A DNA stretch of 64,000 bases. It comes from JAHJDR01 sp964609965. GTDB taxonomy: Bacteria > UBA10199 > JADGCS01. The position numbers were made by a program, and so were the translations under genes. How positions within the stretch are numbered: position 1 is the stretch's first letter; every line of letters begins with the position of its first letter. Location of the stretch: contig CAZSTS010000009.1 of the NCBI GenBank assembly GCA_964609965.1, forward strand, positions 21,249-85,248, written 5' to 3'. Shown piece by piece: positions 25,198-33,740 of the stretch. Under the pieces are notes generated by a model. That model was not told the DNA's origin. It did not search any database and worked only from the letters and a program-made list of their open reading frames with translations.

Positions 25198-26511
25198 TCA
25201 CAGCTTAAACACAGAATATATTGGTACTTGAAGAATGGTCTTATCGCCAATCTTGTGAATAGCACCTTTATCAGCGTTGAAGAGCACGCCCCGTTTAAGC
25301 TTTAAGGAATCAAGACAGGTGAGAAGGCTTGTAAAGAATTTTTTATTTGTTTTGAGGCTGGGTTTAACATCGATCGGGATGAGCTGTTGACCAGACCTAA
25401 TAACAAAGCTGACTTCACTGCCATTAAATTTCTGTCTCCAAGAAATAGCTTCACGAATCCCCCGGGATTTCAATTCACAGAGAACATGGTTTTCAAACAA
25501 GCCTTGAACAAAACCAGTTGGTGTTCTGGTGCTTGAAGTGAGTGAAGACATTAATTCATTTGTCGTTGTCGAAAAATGATTTCGAATCCCATGATCAAAG
25601 ACATAGCGTTTTGGTGGCAGCCTCTTGCTGTTCTTTGTCTGTGGAGTTTTGAGGGGGGTGTTATAAATGATACTAAGGCTTTCGATAAAACGCATCATCT
25701 TTGGAATGTTTGGATAGTCTTTATGATTTGATGGCAAAACCGTTGTTGTTTTGCTGGGCTCACCTAGAGTTTGAGAAACTCTTTGAAGGCATGTCTCAAA
25801 TAATCCCGCATTTTTTTCACCGCGGATCTTTTTATATTCATCTACATAATCAAAAATAAATTCATTGAGCATATCATGCCAATCATTTCCTTTGTGATAG
25901 GCTGCAACAACGCTTGGCAGGCCTCCAACATTTAAATAGGCCTCTAATACGGAAAGAGCTTTTTGGTGGAGGGTGTCATTAAATGGCTTTGCAATGTTCC
26001 ACTCTAAGAGTTGGTCATGGAGGTAGTCTTCTTTGGTAGCCTTTACAAAATCCAAGAATGAATAAGGACAAACAAGGACCCTTTTAATAGAATCATTGAC
26101 CTCTTTGATTCCTTGGCTAAACAATCTTGAGGTCAAAGAGGTAATCAAAACAACAGTCTGATTTTGCCAGACTTCCCTGCTTTCAAGAAGATATTGAGTA
26201 AGTTTTTCGCTAAGATGTGCTGTGTCTATAACGAGGGCCCTGTCTTTTCCTGGCACAAATCCATATCTAAGGGCCAGAATATCTTGGAATTCATTGAAAT
26301 CTGCTGAGAGATCTATTTCACGCACAAGGCTCTTGTCTGTTTCAAAATCAATCCAGACATGAGGGCGTTCGTTAAATACCTCTTTAACCAGTGTAGTTTT
26401 GCCGACTTTTTTTACGCCTTCTACTACAATGATATCTCTGTCAATTTTCTGAGAATCTAAAATCTTTTCTAGTTTTATTTGGGAATCCCTTAGAATGTAA
26501 GTATTATTCAT
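25198..26511 (-). CDS. AAA_14 / DUF4143 ATPase, first of a divergent pair
   Basis: A 437-residue member of the common AAA ATPase-DUF4143 group, of unknown cellular role. A Walker A-like loop is at 32-39 (GVKKVGKT). The Walker B position reads ALVIDTAHL instead of the usual DEI(Q/H) form, so the catalytic acidic pair is altered. The C-terminal DUF4143 part contains the nuclease-fold-like segment GSEVSFVIRSGQQLIPIDVK. The start is firm: AGGAG 5 bases before the ATG. It faces away from a second, more canonical copy at 26945, across a 433-base regulatory gap. Confidence 0.85.
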   Translation of the reverse strand: MNNTYILRDSQIKLEKILDSQKIDRDIIVVEGVKKVGKTTLVKEVFNERPHVWIDFETDKSLVREIDLSADFNEFQDILALRYGFVPGKDRALVIDTAHLSEKLTQYLLESREVWQNQTVVLITSLTSRLFSQGIKEVNDSIKRVLVCPYSFLDFVKATKEDYLHDQLLEWNIAKPFNDTLHQKALSVLEAYLNVGGLPSVVAAYHKGNDWHDMLNEFIFDYVDEYKKIRGEKNAGLFETCLQRVSQTLGEPSKTTTVLPSNHKDYPNIPKMMRFIESLSIIYNTPLKTPQTKNSKRLPPKRYVFDHGIRNHFSTTTNELMSSLTSSTRTPTGFVQGLFENHVLCELKSRGIREAISWRQKFNGSEVSFVIRSGQQLIPIDVKPSLKTNKKFFTSLLTCLDSLKLKRGVLFNADKGAIHKIGDKTILQVPIYSVFKL

Positions 26512-26944
26512 GATTCTCCTAGTAAAATAGAGCGGTAAAAAGAAATAATGTCTATAAAATATACCTATATTTGAATATTAGCAAATATAAATATAGCTAT
26601 AATTTAAGCGTTGAAGCGGCCGATCAAGCAGTTAGTCGCATAACGGAAAACAGAGGAGGCGAAGCGTGAAAAGGCAGTGTGTTGCCAAGCTGTGGATGTC
26701 GTATAAAAAAAATGGTAACCCGTTCTTGTTTATGGGCCAGAGGGCCATTGTCGCATAAGGACATGTGAGCGTCGTTGCCCCTGTGGACTGACTAAAACGC
26801 ACTAATTTGCAATAAAGTCTTGACTAAAATGCAATATAGTGCATAATGGTCGTTGTGGGCTCAGGGCTCCATGTTTTCGCCTTGTGTCTAAAATCTTACA
26901 ATCGCGGATTATGTCAACGCTTTGCTTTTGGCATAAGCTTTATT
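26512..26944. other. 433-base gap between divergent ATPase genes
   Basis: I see no gene here. It holds AT-rich inverted repeats near the left gene (TATATTT, 26566-26572, with AAATATA, 26583-26589), three occurrences of a GTCGYATAA word (in the 26636-26760 part), and a promoter with an internal palindrome at 26820-26847. An in-frame TTG or ATG extension of the right gene to 26846 is possible but has no ribosome binding site. Confidence 0.6.
26820..26847 (+). promoter_or_regulatory. Sigma70-type promoter with palindromic operator candidate
   Basis: TTGACT (26820-26825) and CATAAT (26842-26847) are 16 bases apart. The spacer holds the near-palindrome ATGCAATATAGTGCAT (26829-26844). A similar stretch (TGACTAAAACGCACTAATTTG) lies about 32 bases upstream as an imperfect direct repeat, which suggests a repressor-binding region. 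Confidence 0.5.
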
Positions 26945-28051
26945 ATGAAAAGAACACAAAAACAGAGTATTATTAAAGACTTATCTAAGAAAATGGTTTT
27001 TCTCTCTGGCCCTCGCCAGGTGGGTAAGACATGGTTGGCTAAAGAAATCTGTAAAGAATTCAAAGAGGCAGTGTATCTTAATTACGATGATTTTGAGCAG
27101 CGTAAAATTATTCAAGCAAGGTCTTGGCTGCCATCTACTGAACTCATTGTTTTTGATGAACTTCATAAAATGTCAGAATGGAAAAACTATCTTAAAGGTC
27201 TTTATGATACAAAACCAGAAAAATTGAAAATCCTTGTGACAGGAAGCGCAAGACTAGAAACCTATAGATTTGTAGGTGATTCACTGGCAGGGCGCTATTA
27301 TCATCGAAGGCTTTTGCCTTTTTCATTGGCGGAACTAAATAATCCTAAAAAAAGCGATCAAGATAAGCTTATTGTACAGGGAGGATTTCCAGAGCCCTTT
27401 TTAGCTTCAAGTACTGATGATGCCAACCGATGGCGCATACAATATGCCCAAGGGCTTATTCGGTTTGACGTTTTAGATTTTGAAAAAATACAAGATCTTA
27501 AGTCCATGCAGCTTGTTTTAGAAATTCTAAGACGAAACGCAGGCACCCCAGTCTCCTATAAATCGATAGCAGAAGACGTCTCTGTTTCGCCACATACAAT
27601 CAAAAAATATATTCAAATTCTAGAAGAACTTATGATTGTCTTTCGTGTTACTCCCTATTCAAAAAATATTGCAAGATCACTTCTTAAGGAACCCAAGATT
27701 TACTTTTTTGATACAGGAATGGTTATAGATAGCAAAGGTGCTCGTTTTGAAAACTTTGTAGCTGTGAGTTTATTAAAAAACTTATATGAAATACAAGATA
27801 GCAAAGGAATTGTTACAGAACTTAAGTATTTAAGGACAAAAGAAGGAAAAGAAGTCGATTTTTGTGCCGTAATAGATGGCCAAATAAAATATATTCTTGA
27901 AGCAAAAGTTTCATCAAAGAAGACGCATTCAGGGCTTAAGTATTTTGTCGAAAAATATGGTCTTACAGGCATTCAGCTAGTGCAGAATATAAGCGTTGAA
28001 CAAAAAATTGATAATGTTACTATTCGTGATAGTTTTGAATATTTAAGGTAA
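26945..28051 (+). CDS. AAA_14 / DUF4143 ATPase, second of a divergent pair
   Basis: I choose the ATG at 26945 (MKRTQKQSIIKDL) over the upstream start at 26846, because it places the conserved fold at the usual position and lies downstream of the promoter at 26820. Walker A is GPRQVGKT (22-29) and Walker B is ELIVFDELHK (66-75), both canonical. A sensor-like TGSARLE follows. The C-terminal DUF4143 region contains KEVDFCAVIDGQ and ILEAKVS, a PD-(D/E)xK-like pattern. A helix-turn-helix-like stretch (VSVSPHTIKKYIQILEEL) lies between. The gene ends 4 bases before an orphan MBL-like tail on the other strand. Confidence 0.87.
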   Translation: MKRTQKQSIIKDLSKKMVFLSGPRQVGKTWLAKEICKEFKEAVYLNYDDFEQRKIIQARSWLPSTELIVFDELHKMSEWKNYLKGLYDTKPEKLKILVTGSARLETYRFVGDSLAGRYYHRRLLPFSLAELNNPKKSDQDKLIVQGGFPEPFLASSTDDANRWRIQYAQGLIRFDVLDFEKIQDLKSMQLVLEILRRNAGTPVSYKSIAEDVSVSPHTIKKYIQILEELMIVFRVTPYSKNIARSLLKEPKIYFFDTGMVIDSKGARFENFVAVSLLKNLYEIQDSKGIVTELKYLRTKEGKEVDFCAVIDGQIKYILEAKVSSKKTHSGLKYFVEKYGLTGIQLVQNISVEQKIDNVTIRDSFEYLR

Positions 28052-28055
28052 AAAC

Positions 28056-28082
28056 TACCCATTTTTTTATTTGATCATTCCT
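28056..28082 (-). pseudogene. Orphan 3' tail resembling the MBL hydrolase C-terminus (copy C)
   Basis: On the minus strand this encodes RNDQIKKWV, the same residues that end the MBL-fold protein at 32654. Differences from that copy are at third codon positions (AAT/AAC, CAA/CAG, AAA/AAG), which points to former coding sequence. No other part of such a gene is visible nearby. Confidence 0.55.
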
Positions 28083-28246
28083 GTGTTTGGGATTTAGATG
28101 TTCTTTTGCTGAAAAAATACCAGTAAATACACCCATGTATGCCTACAACAACAAAAAATAGCTGCTTATTTAGCAACTTCTCATCTAAATTAACGATATA
28201 ATATTAGCGAAGACAGGGCATAGTATCAGGAAAATGGGAAGGGTTT

Positions 28247-29656
28247 ATGGGCATAACAACTATTCAAAAGCCAACAGAGGCTATTGATTTATCTTATTTA
28301 GACTCTAAAGACACGAATAGTCCTTTAGAGCTTTTTTTTCAAGAGGCAGCAAAACTAGAAGGTGATCCTGATCAATTTGATCAGAGTGATTTTTACAACC
28401 CTCAATTTGATGTCATGGCCCATGACTATGGATTTTCTCAGTATCCCCAATACACATCTTATGCTGATTTTCGTTACTTACTTGTCCAAAGTTCTGTTGA
28501 AAACTGGTTTGGTGACATTACAATCAATGGGACTTCAATGTCAGAAAAGCTGCTCAAGGATCTTACGGAGATTATCTATTTAAATTCTCGTGGTGTTGAA
28601 TCTGTAGATCTCATGTTATCATCACTCAGACAGGCGTTAGACAGACAATCATGGGATATAACAGAAACATCATTGATCATGTATTCTTTCATATGGACAA
28701 CAGTGTATCGGCTTGAAAGTCTTTATAATAAATGGATCTCTGATGGTGGAGATGATTTTCTGCCACCGAACTTTAATGATGTAATCAATTCGCTCATTGA
28801 AGACAATGATGGATTTAATATTGTTCGAGACACTCGATCTGGAGCAAATGAGGGGCTTTATCTTCTGGATAAAAATGCAATGCTAATCAGTGCCAGCTTA
28901 TTTGATGGGTTGGATAATATTACAGAAACTGAATGGGATAGAAGAACCTCCGTTTTTATACATGAATTTGTACATGCCTATGAAGACTACCTGGCTGATG
29001 GTAAAAGTTTATTAATTGATGAAGAAGTGGATGCCTATTTAATACAAACTAGATCTTTGATGCTATTGTCAGGAAGTGAGGAGGCAGAAAAAATCTGTAG
29101 AGAGTGGGACAGGAAAGAAAAAGCTCAATTAGAAAAGCTTGTCAGTTCAAAGATTGATGCTGAACAGATATTCTTTACACAAGTGGCAGCGATTCAAGAC
29201 ATCTATCATCCCTCTAGGATGGATTTATATTCAACAGTCTACGACATGAGCCGACAAGACATGGAGACAGGAAAGATCAATCCTGATCAAATGAAAACAT
29301 TTAAATGTGATTATGCGTTTATCCTATCACTTATGAGTTTCGTTAGTTATCTTCACAAGTATATTCTGAGAGAACGGAAAGGTCGTTCTGCTTACATTGA
29401 ATATTTAGCATTTGCTGAAAAGACATTTAAAGATCAATTAGCTGGTCGGGAATTTGATGATTTCACAGACCCTCTAGAGCTCAAGCAATGTACAGATAAT
29501 TTTTTACTGCTCTGTCTCATGCGCATGGTGGCTAGGGCCAATGAAGGAAATCGGGCAGAAGCAGAACAAGAAATGCTGCAATTTCTTGCTGTTATTGAGA
29601 AATATTCAATTCCTTTTTATCAGAATGATTTTATGATCAATCATACTGGGATCTAA
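28247..29656 (+). CDS. Putative zincin metallopeptidase, not obviously secreted
   Basis: The 469-residue protein has the zinc-peptidase motif HEFVH (239-243), with acidic residues in LIDEEVDAY 16-17 residues later that could supply the third ligand as in gluzincins. There is no signal peptide or membrane helix. The N-terminus MGITTIQKPTEAIDLSYLD resembles that of the deiminase-like protein encoded at 29735-31204. The rest is helical and unrecognised. GGGAAGGG just before the ATG is a plausible ribosome binding site, and a TATAAT (28197-28202) lies upstream. An effector or processing peptidase role is inference. Confidence 0.72.
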   Translation: MGITTIQKPTEAIDLSYLDSKDTNSPLELFFQEAAKLEGDPDQFDQSDFYNPQFDVMAHDYGFSQYPQYTSYADFRYLLVQSSVENWFGDITINGTSMSEKLLKDLTEIIYLNSRGVESVDLMLSSLRQALDRQSWDITETSLIMYSFIWTTVYRLESLYNKWISDGGDDFLPPNFNDVINSLIEDNDGFNIVRDTRSGANEGLYLLDKNAMLISASLFDGLDNITETEWDRRTSVFIHEFVHAYEDYLADGKSLLIDEEVDAYLIQTRSLMLLSGSEEAEKICREWDRKEKAQLEKLVSSKIDAEQIFFTQVAAIQDIYHPSRMDLYSTVYDMSRQDMETGKINPDQMKTFKCDYAFILSLMSFVSYLHKYILRERKGRSAYIEYLAFAEKTFKDQLAGREFDDFTDPLELKQCTDNFLLLCLMRMVARANEGNRAEAEQEMLQFLAVIEKYSIPFYQNDFMINHTGI

Positions 29657-29690
29657 GCATCGAATTAATCACATAAAGAAAGTGTTCAGC

Positions 29691-29726
29691 TTAGCCTTTC
29701 ACCCATTTCTTTATCTGATCGTTCCA
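29691..29726 (-). pseudogene. Orphan 3' tail resembling the MBL hydrolase C-terminus (copy B)
   Basis: The minus strand encodes WNDQIKKWVKG and a stop, nearly identical in DNA and protein to the last codons of the MBL gene (32654-32688). The base run CCCATTTCTTTATCTGATCG is shared exactly. It lies between the convergent zincin and deiminase-like genes. Confidence 0.65.
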
Positions 29727-29734
29727 GATATAAA

Positions 29735-31204
29735 TTAGGAAACTTCACTTCTTTTAATTGATTGAGCCTTTGTGTCTATCATGGCAAGTGCTCCTGTGAG
29801 GCAATGTGTATTGCCCATAAGCTTAGATGTTGTGTTCTCAGAAAATCTTACTTCAAAACCGTTGGCTTCTAAAATATGCCTGATTTCCTTTTCTACATCC
29901 TCTTGTCCAAAGCTAGGCATAATCAGCGTGGTGCCCGAGGGTTTTTTTAGGCTAATACTGTTTGTAAAAGCCTGACATTCCATGGCCATGTCCCAGGAGG
30001 TAGGTATTTCAATCACGTTAAAACCAGCCTCTTCGAGTATGGCTTTGTTTTGTTCAAGGGTTCTAATGTAATCATTTTCTTCGGCAGTGAGTGATGGATG
30101 TTCGTTTTGATAAATAATGCGTGGTAGTATCACTGTGTTAGGCCTTGGAAACAGAGCCATCTGGTCTATATGAAAAGCACAAGAGCTGGCACCATCAATT
30201 GCAGGGGTGTTTTCTAGAACAAGGAGTTTACACTTGCCAAAAGCTTTTTCATAAAGAGTTTGTATCATCTCGTCTGAGATGTCATAATCATAATTTTCTT
30301 TATATTGCTTTTTCGTGTCATCAATATCATCTTTGCCAACAATAAGTAAGTTTTTACCTTTAAGTTTTGTCTTGGTCACATTCCCCCCTTGGAGCACAAA
30401 GGGAACGTCTTGCTTATTGACTGGGATATCTTGCATGGGGAGATATACAGCTCGCTCTCTTTCTGCAAAACCACCATAAGCCCAGCCGCTTATGAACAGA
30501 CTATTTTTTCCACCTGTTGGTTCACCAAAGTCTTGTGCCCATTTTTCTGTGATCACAGGCTCTTCAATAATATGCAAACGGTCTCTATGTATGCTCTCAA
30601 TATATTCTTCAATGAGGACATCAATATTGCCAACAGTTGAAGCGCGAGTTAAGAAAACTTCGGCTTTTGGATCTGAGTCAAGTATGTGTGCGCTGATTCT
30701 AAATTGCTCGATAGCAATAGAGTCAGCATCACGGCCCTCTGAGAATTGTAAAAAGAACTTATTGTATTTGTATTCGGGGATAAATCTTGGTTTTTTGTCT
30801 TGGGCTTCTGCAAGGTAGGCGACTAGAGACTCTGGCATGTCTTGATTTTTAGCTTTATTTGTTGGGTCAGGATTTTTTTCGATTGCATTTTGTTTGGAGC
30901 ATGATTTTTTTTGTTGGGCCTCATCGTTGTCTGTATTGGGTATGGGTATGGTTCTGCGAAATCGAAAACCGTGTTTGTGAAAAAAGGCTGTCATGGCCTC
31001 AAACTGATTGGCAGTGAGTTTGTTTGTTGTAGCTAAAAGATTATCAATCCTTGAGTTCCTATTGGCATCGACTTCCTTGATTTCGACTTTTTGATTATTG
31101 TTAACATCAAAGGCCTTGATCACATCTTTGATTTTTGTGTCTAAGCCCGAAGTATCAATAGCTTCAAACGTGATAGGTTCTATTGGTTTACGTGTTAATC
31201 CCAT
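29735..31204 (-). CDS. Guanidino-modifying (deiminase-like) enzyme with EF-hand N-terminus
   Basis: Residues 205-475 follow the agmatine deiminase/peptidylarginine deiminase fold. KWAQDFGEP (221-229) matches the W-x-RD-x-GP signature, LQGGN (271-275) matches the EGGN motif, FHID (344-347) supplies the catalytic His and Asp, and GNTHCLT (464-470) supplies the nucleophile Cys468. The N-terminus (33-55) holds a canonical EF-hand loop, DVNNNQKVEIKE, and a second partial loop, DANRNSRIDNLL. A Lys/Asn-rich linker joins the two. No signal peptide is visible. It lies 26 bases after the 361-residue gene in one operon. The substrate is unknown: free guanidines or protein Arg. Confidence 0.8.
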   Translation of the reverse strand: MGLTRKPIEPITFEAIDTSGLDTKIKDVIKAFDVNNNQKVEIKEVDANRNSRIDNLLATTNKLTANQFEAMTAFFHKHGFRFRRTIPIPNTDNDEAQQKKSCSKQNAIEKNPDPTNKAKNQDMPESLVAYLAEAQDKKPRFIPEYKYNKFFLQFSEGRDADSIAIEQFRISAHILDSDPKAEVFLTRASTVGNIDVLIEEYIESIHRDRLHIIEEPVITEKWAQDFGEPTGGKNSLFISGWAYGGFAERERAVYLPMQDIPVNKQDVPFVLQGGNVTKTKLKGKNLLIVGKDDIDDTKKQYKENYDYDISDEMIQTLYEKAFGKCKLLVLENTPAIDGASSCAFHIDQMALFPRPNTVILPRIIYQNEHPSLTAEENDYIRTLEQNKAILEEAGFNVIEIPTSWDMAMECQAFTNSISLKKPSGTTLIMPSFGQEDVEKEIRHILEANGFEVRFSENTTSKLMGNTHCLTGALAMIDTKAQSIKRSEVS

Positions 31205-31230
31205 GGGGTTATTCCTTTTTGAGTTAACAC

Positions 31231-32316
31231 CTAAAACCAGGCATCAATCATTTCTTGTAAAGATGAATCAGCAAACAGTTCTGGTTGTAGGTTGTGGTCT
31301 CCTGGCTTAGACGACACCCATTGGCCATTATCTGTTGGATAAGCAAACAATGAGCGCGCGGATATATTTTGATAAGGATAGCCATTCTCAGAATATTGAA
31401 TTTCAAGAAGGACGCCATCAATAACGCGAACATTTGCAATTTTTGTATAAGGGCTCATGTCTTCTGGAAAACTAAATGTATCACTTTTTGTAGAGTCGCC
31501 TGCAAAATATGAGATTTCATATTGATCTTCATTTTGTGCTAGAGATAACTGGTTGCTAGCAATGCCGCTTTTGGCGTCTTCGTATCTTTTGCCTGTTAAG
31601 GCTACTAGGCCTCGGTCTGTGTTCGGTATAATAGTAAGCCCTGGGACAATTAAGACATCTCTGCCATTATAGACTTCTTTGAATTCTCCGGTGAGATTCT
31701 TGGGATCAATTGTAATTATGAGTTTTGAACCAATGTTTGTATTAAGTGTGAGTGTGGGAAGCTGGTTGTGATCAACACCTTCTTCGCAGGATTCAAAGTG
31801 CACAGCTTCTGATCCTGTATAACCTGTTGGTGTGGCGAAAAGCTGCACTGCTCCACCAAACTCGTTTGAGAAAAGAGACGTATTGACAACAATTCCATTG
31901 TCTTCTTCTATCCCTAGGCGAAAGCCCAAGTCTGTAAAAAGTTTTGGTAGCTGAAAGGGAAGAGGTGGCCTGAGAAGAAGATCGTTATTGCCTAGATTTG
32001 TTAGATTGTTAGTAATGAATCCGTCATATGAATGAGGAAAGTGCTTTTTAAAATAATCAGCGACATTGCCTAGTTCTCGTTTGGTGATTTGATGAGAGGT
32101 ATCTAGTTTTTCATTAAGAGCCCTAAGGTCTTCTTCATCAACAGTGTATTCTGAACCGCTGGGATTGATGAGTCTGTTGGCTTCTTCAAAAGATTCAATT
32201 TTCCTGTCGTCAAGAATATCAGAGCCTTCTAAATTAGATAATTTATCTAAGGTTTTGCTAATGTTAATATCTCTAACGATTTTATCTGCTACTGTAATTG
32301 ATACGAAGGCACCCAT
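31231..32316 (-). CDS. Hypothetical protein with EF-hand-like N-terminus
   Basis: The 361-residue protein has an EF-hand-like loop DILDDRKIESFE near residues 33-44, then a segment (ITKRELGNVADYFKKHFP) resembling the same region of the deiminase-like protein (LTANQFEAMTAFFHKHGF). The remainder is beta-rich with no recognised domain (GLTIIPNTDRGLVALTG, YEISYFAGDSTKSDTF). No signal peptide is seen. A good AAGGAG lies 5 bases before the ATG. It is the first gene of a two-gene minus-strand operon with the deiminase-like enzyme, so the two products may act together. Confidence 0.7.
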   Translation of the reverse strand: MGAFVSITVADKIVRDINISKTLDKLSNLEGSDILDDRKIESFEEANRLINPSGSEYTVDEEDLRALNEKLDTSHQITKRELGNVADYFKKHFPHSYDGFITNNLTNLGNNDLLLRPPLPFQLPKLFTDLGFRLGIEEDNGIVVNTSLFSNEFGGAVQLFATPTGYTGSEAVHFESCEEGVDHNQLPTLTLNTNIGSKLIITIDPKNLTGEFKEVYNGRDVLIVPGLTIIPNTDRGLVALTGKRYEDAKSGIASNQLSLAQNEDQYEISYFAGDSTKSDTFSFPEDMSPYTKIANVRVIDGVLLEIQYSENGYPYQNISARSLFAYPTDNGQWVSSKPGDHNLQPELFADSSLQEMIDAWF

Positions 32317-32653
32317 ATATGCTCCTTGTTAAATGTTTGTCTTGCCCAATGTGGTTCACTAAAGCAGGCTTCGTGCCAAAATAGGAAAGAAATTAGAAAA
32401 AAAGCCATCCCCCTAACCAGCGAGAATGTTTAACGATTTCAGGTGTTGATATGAGGGTGGCGACAGGCTCTATGAAAAAAACGGGGGATCAATGCCGCAT
32501 AAAGGCTAAAAAACGTAGAATAAAGTGTACAAATCGAAACGACCATAAACGGCAAGGGTGAAATACGACAGTTGATTCAACTAGATATAGACCATTATAA
32601 TTTGTCTACATTGTTAAGGTAGTAATATAGTGCAAAAAATGTGTTCAATCAGT
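32317..32653. other. 337-base gap upstream of the EF-hand operon
   Basis: I see no gene, tRNA or clear palindrome here. It must hold the promoter of the minus-strand operon that starts at 32316, but no convincing -35/-10 pair stands out. The right end abuts the MBL hydrolase stop codon. Confidence 0.5.
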
Positions 32654-33517
32654 CTATGTTTTTACCCATTTCTTTATCTGATCGTTCCTAATCACAATTC
32701 TCGTGTCTTCTCTTGTAAAGACCTTGGAAGGAAGGAAGAAGCGGCCAAAGGGCCAACGGCCGCGGTGTTTGATTTTTCCGTTTTTGATTTGAGTTAAAAA
32801 CAGATGGAGCCTGTAAGCATAGCCCACATCAAGCGGGATGTCGTTGTGACAGGGCAAAAGCATGGGTTTTTCCTTTGAAACCTTGATAAGGTTATAGAGC
32901 CTTTCAAATGATTTTTCGAATTCAAATATCGAACTATCGTCAAGGTTAACATATAAGATGCCATTGTATATAAAATCTCCCAAAAAAAGAAGATTCATGC
33001 TTTCTTCATAAAAGATAAGGCTTCCCTTTGTATGCCCAGGCATTTTGTAGGGTTTGAAAGACCAGTCTCCGAATTTAATCCGCTGATTGAGGTTAATAAA
33101 TTTGGTTGGCTTAAAGGGCTCATGGTTAGGGTCTTTTTTGAACTTTTTTGGCCAGGTTAACAGGTCTCTCAATAAATCATGGTACATGGCTGTGCCGATT
33201 TTTTCATTTTGCTTAATGTATTTTAACCATTCTGGTTTGTAGAGATAAACATCTTTGGCTAGGTAATTAAGCCCCACATGATCACAGTGGGCATGTGTAT
33301 TGAGAACGCTAAATTCTTTGATTTTTAATGCAGCTAAAAGCTTTTTGGCTAGTTTGTCATCAAGCCCTAGACCTGAGTCGATGAAAAGGGCTTTGTCTTT
33401 GTCTCTAAAAACAAAAAAACTCACATGATCAGGTTCGTGGACTTCAAATAGGTTATGCTTGAGTTCTCTGATGCGGTACCAGTTACCTACAACAGTTATA
33501 TGAGAAGATTTAGACAT
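32654..33517 (-). CDS. MBL-fold metal-dependent hydrolase
   Basis: A 287-residue metallo-beta-lactamase-fold enzyme. The metal site is THAHCDHVG (His75, His77, Asp79, His80), with His162 in PGHTKGSLI and Asp181 in FLGDFIYN. The substrate is unknown; thioesters, lactones or phosphodiesters are all possible for the glyoxalase II-like branch. The C-terminus RNDQIKKWVKT recurs as orphan fragments at 28056 and 29691. It is a single gene between a 337-base gap and a MITE-like element. Confidence 0.9.
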   Translation of the reverse strand: MSKSSHITVVGNWYRIRELKHNLFEVHEPDHVSFFVFRDKDKALFIDSGLGLDDKLAKKLLAALKIKEFSVLNTHAHCDHVGLNYLAKDVYLYKPEWLKYIKQNEKIGTAMYHDLLRDLLTWPKKFKKDPNHEPFKPTKFINLNQRIKFGDWSFKPYKMPGHTKGSLIFYEESMNLLFLGDFIYNGILYVNLDDSSIFEFEKSFERLYNLIKVSKEKPMLLPCHNDIPLDVGYAYRLHLFLTQIKNGKIKHRGRWPFGRFFLPSKVFTREDTRIVIRNDQIKKWVKT

Positions 33518-33567
33518 TTCAGGGAAAGGCTACTATCAAATAAATAAGATGTAAAGGGTGGCATTTG

Positions 33568-33725
33568 AACTTACCTGACCAATAATTCTTCTTCAGTCGC
33601 TGCGTTGGTCGTCACCCTGGACAAAGGCATATTAGTCGAGGCGAATGAAACTTTAGACAAGAGCTCTGCTATTGGTTCGTTAGACTGAACTTGCTCCTTT
33701 AGAAGAATTATTGGTCAGGTAAGTT
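33568..33725. mobile_element. MITE-like 158-bp element with perfect 25-bp inverted ends
   Basis: Bases 33568-33592 are exactly complementary to 33701-33725. A nested pair, TTCAGTC (33592-33598) and GACTGAA (33683-33689), lies inside. The centre has no gene. I see no clear target-site duplication. The word TCAGTCGCTGCGTT inside it also appears in the cation efflux gene (about 35386-35399). A non-autonomous transposon remnant fits best. Confidence 0.65.
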
Positions 33726-33740
33726 AGCTTGTGGGATTGA

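Noticed and set aside
26636..26760. GTCGYATAA words as integron attC-like sites
   Set aside because: There is no paired core-site structure and no integrase gene in view.
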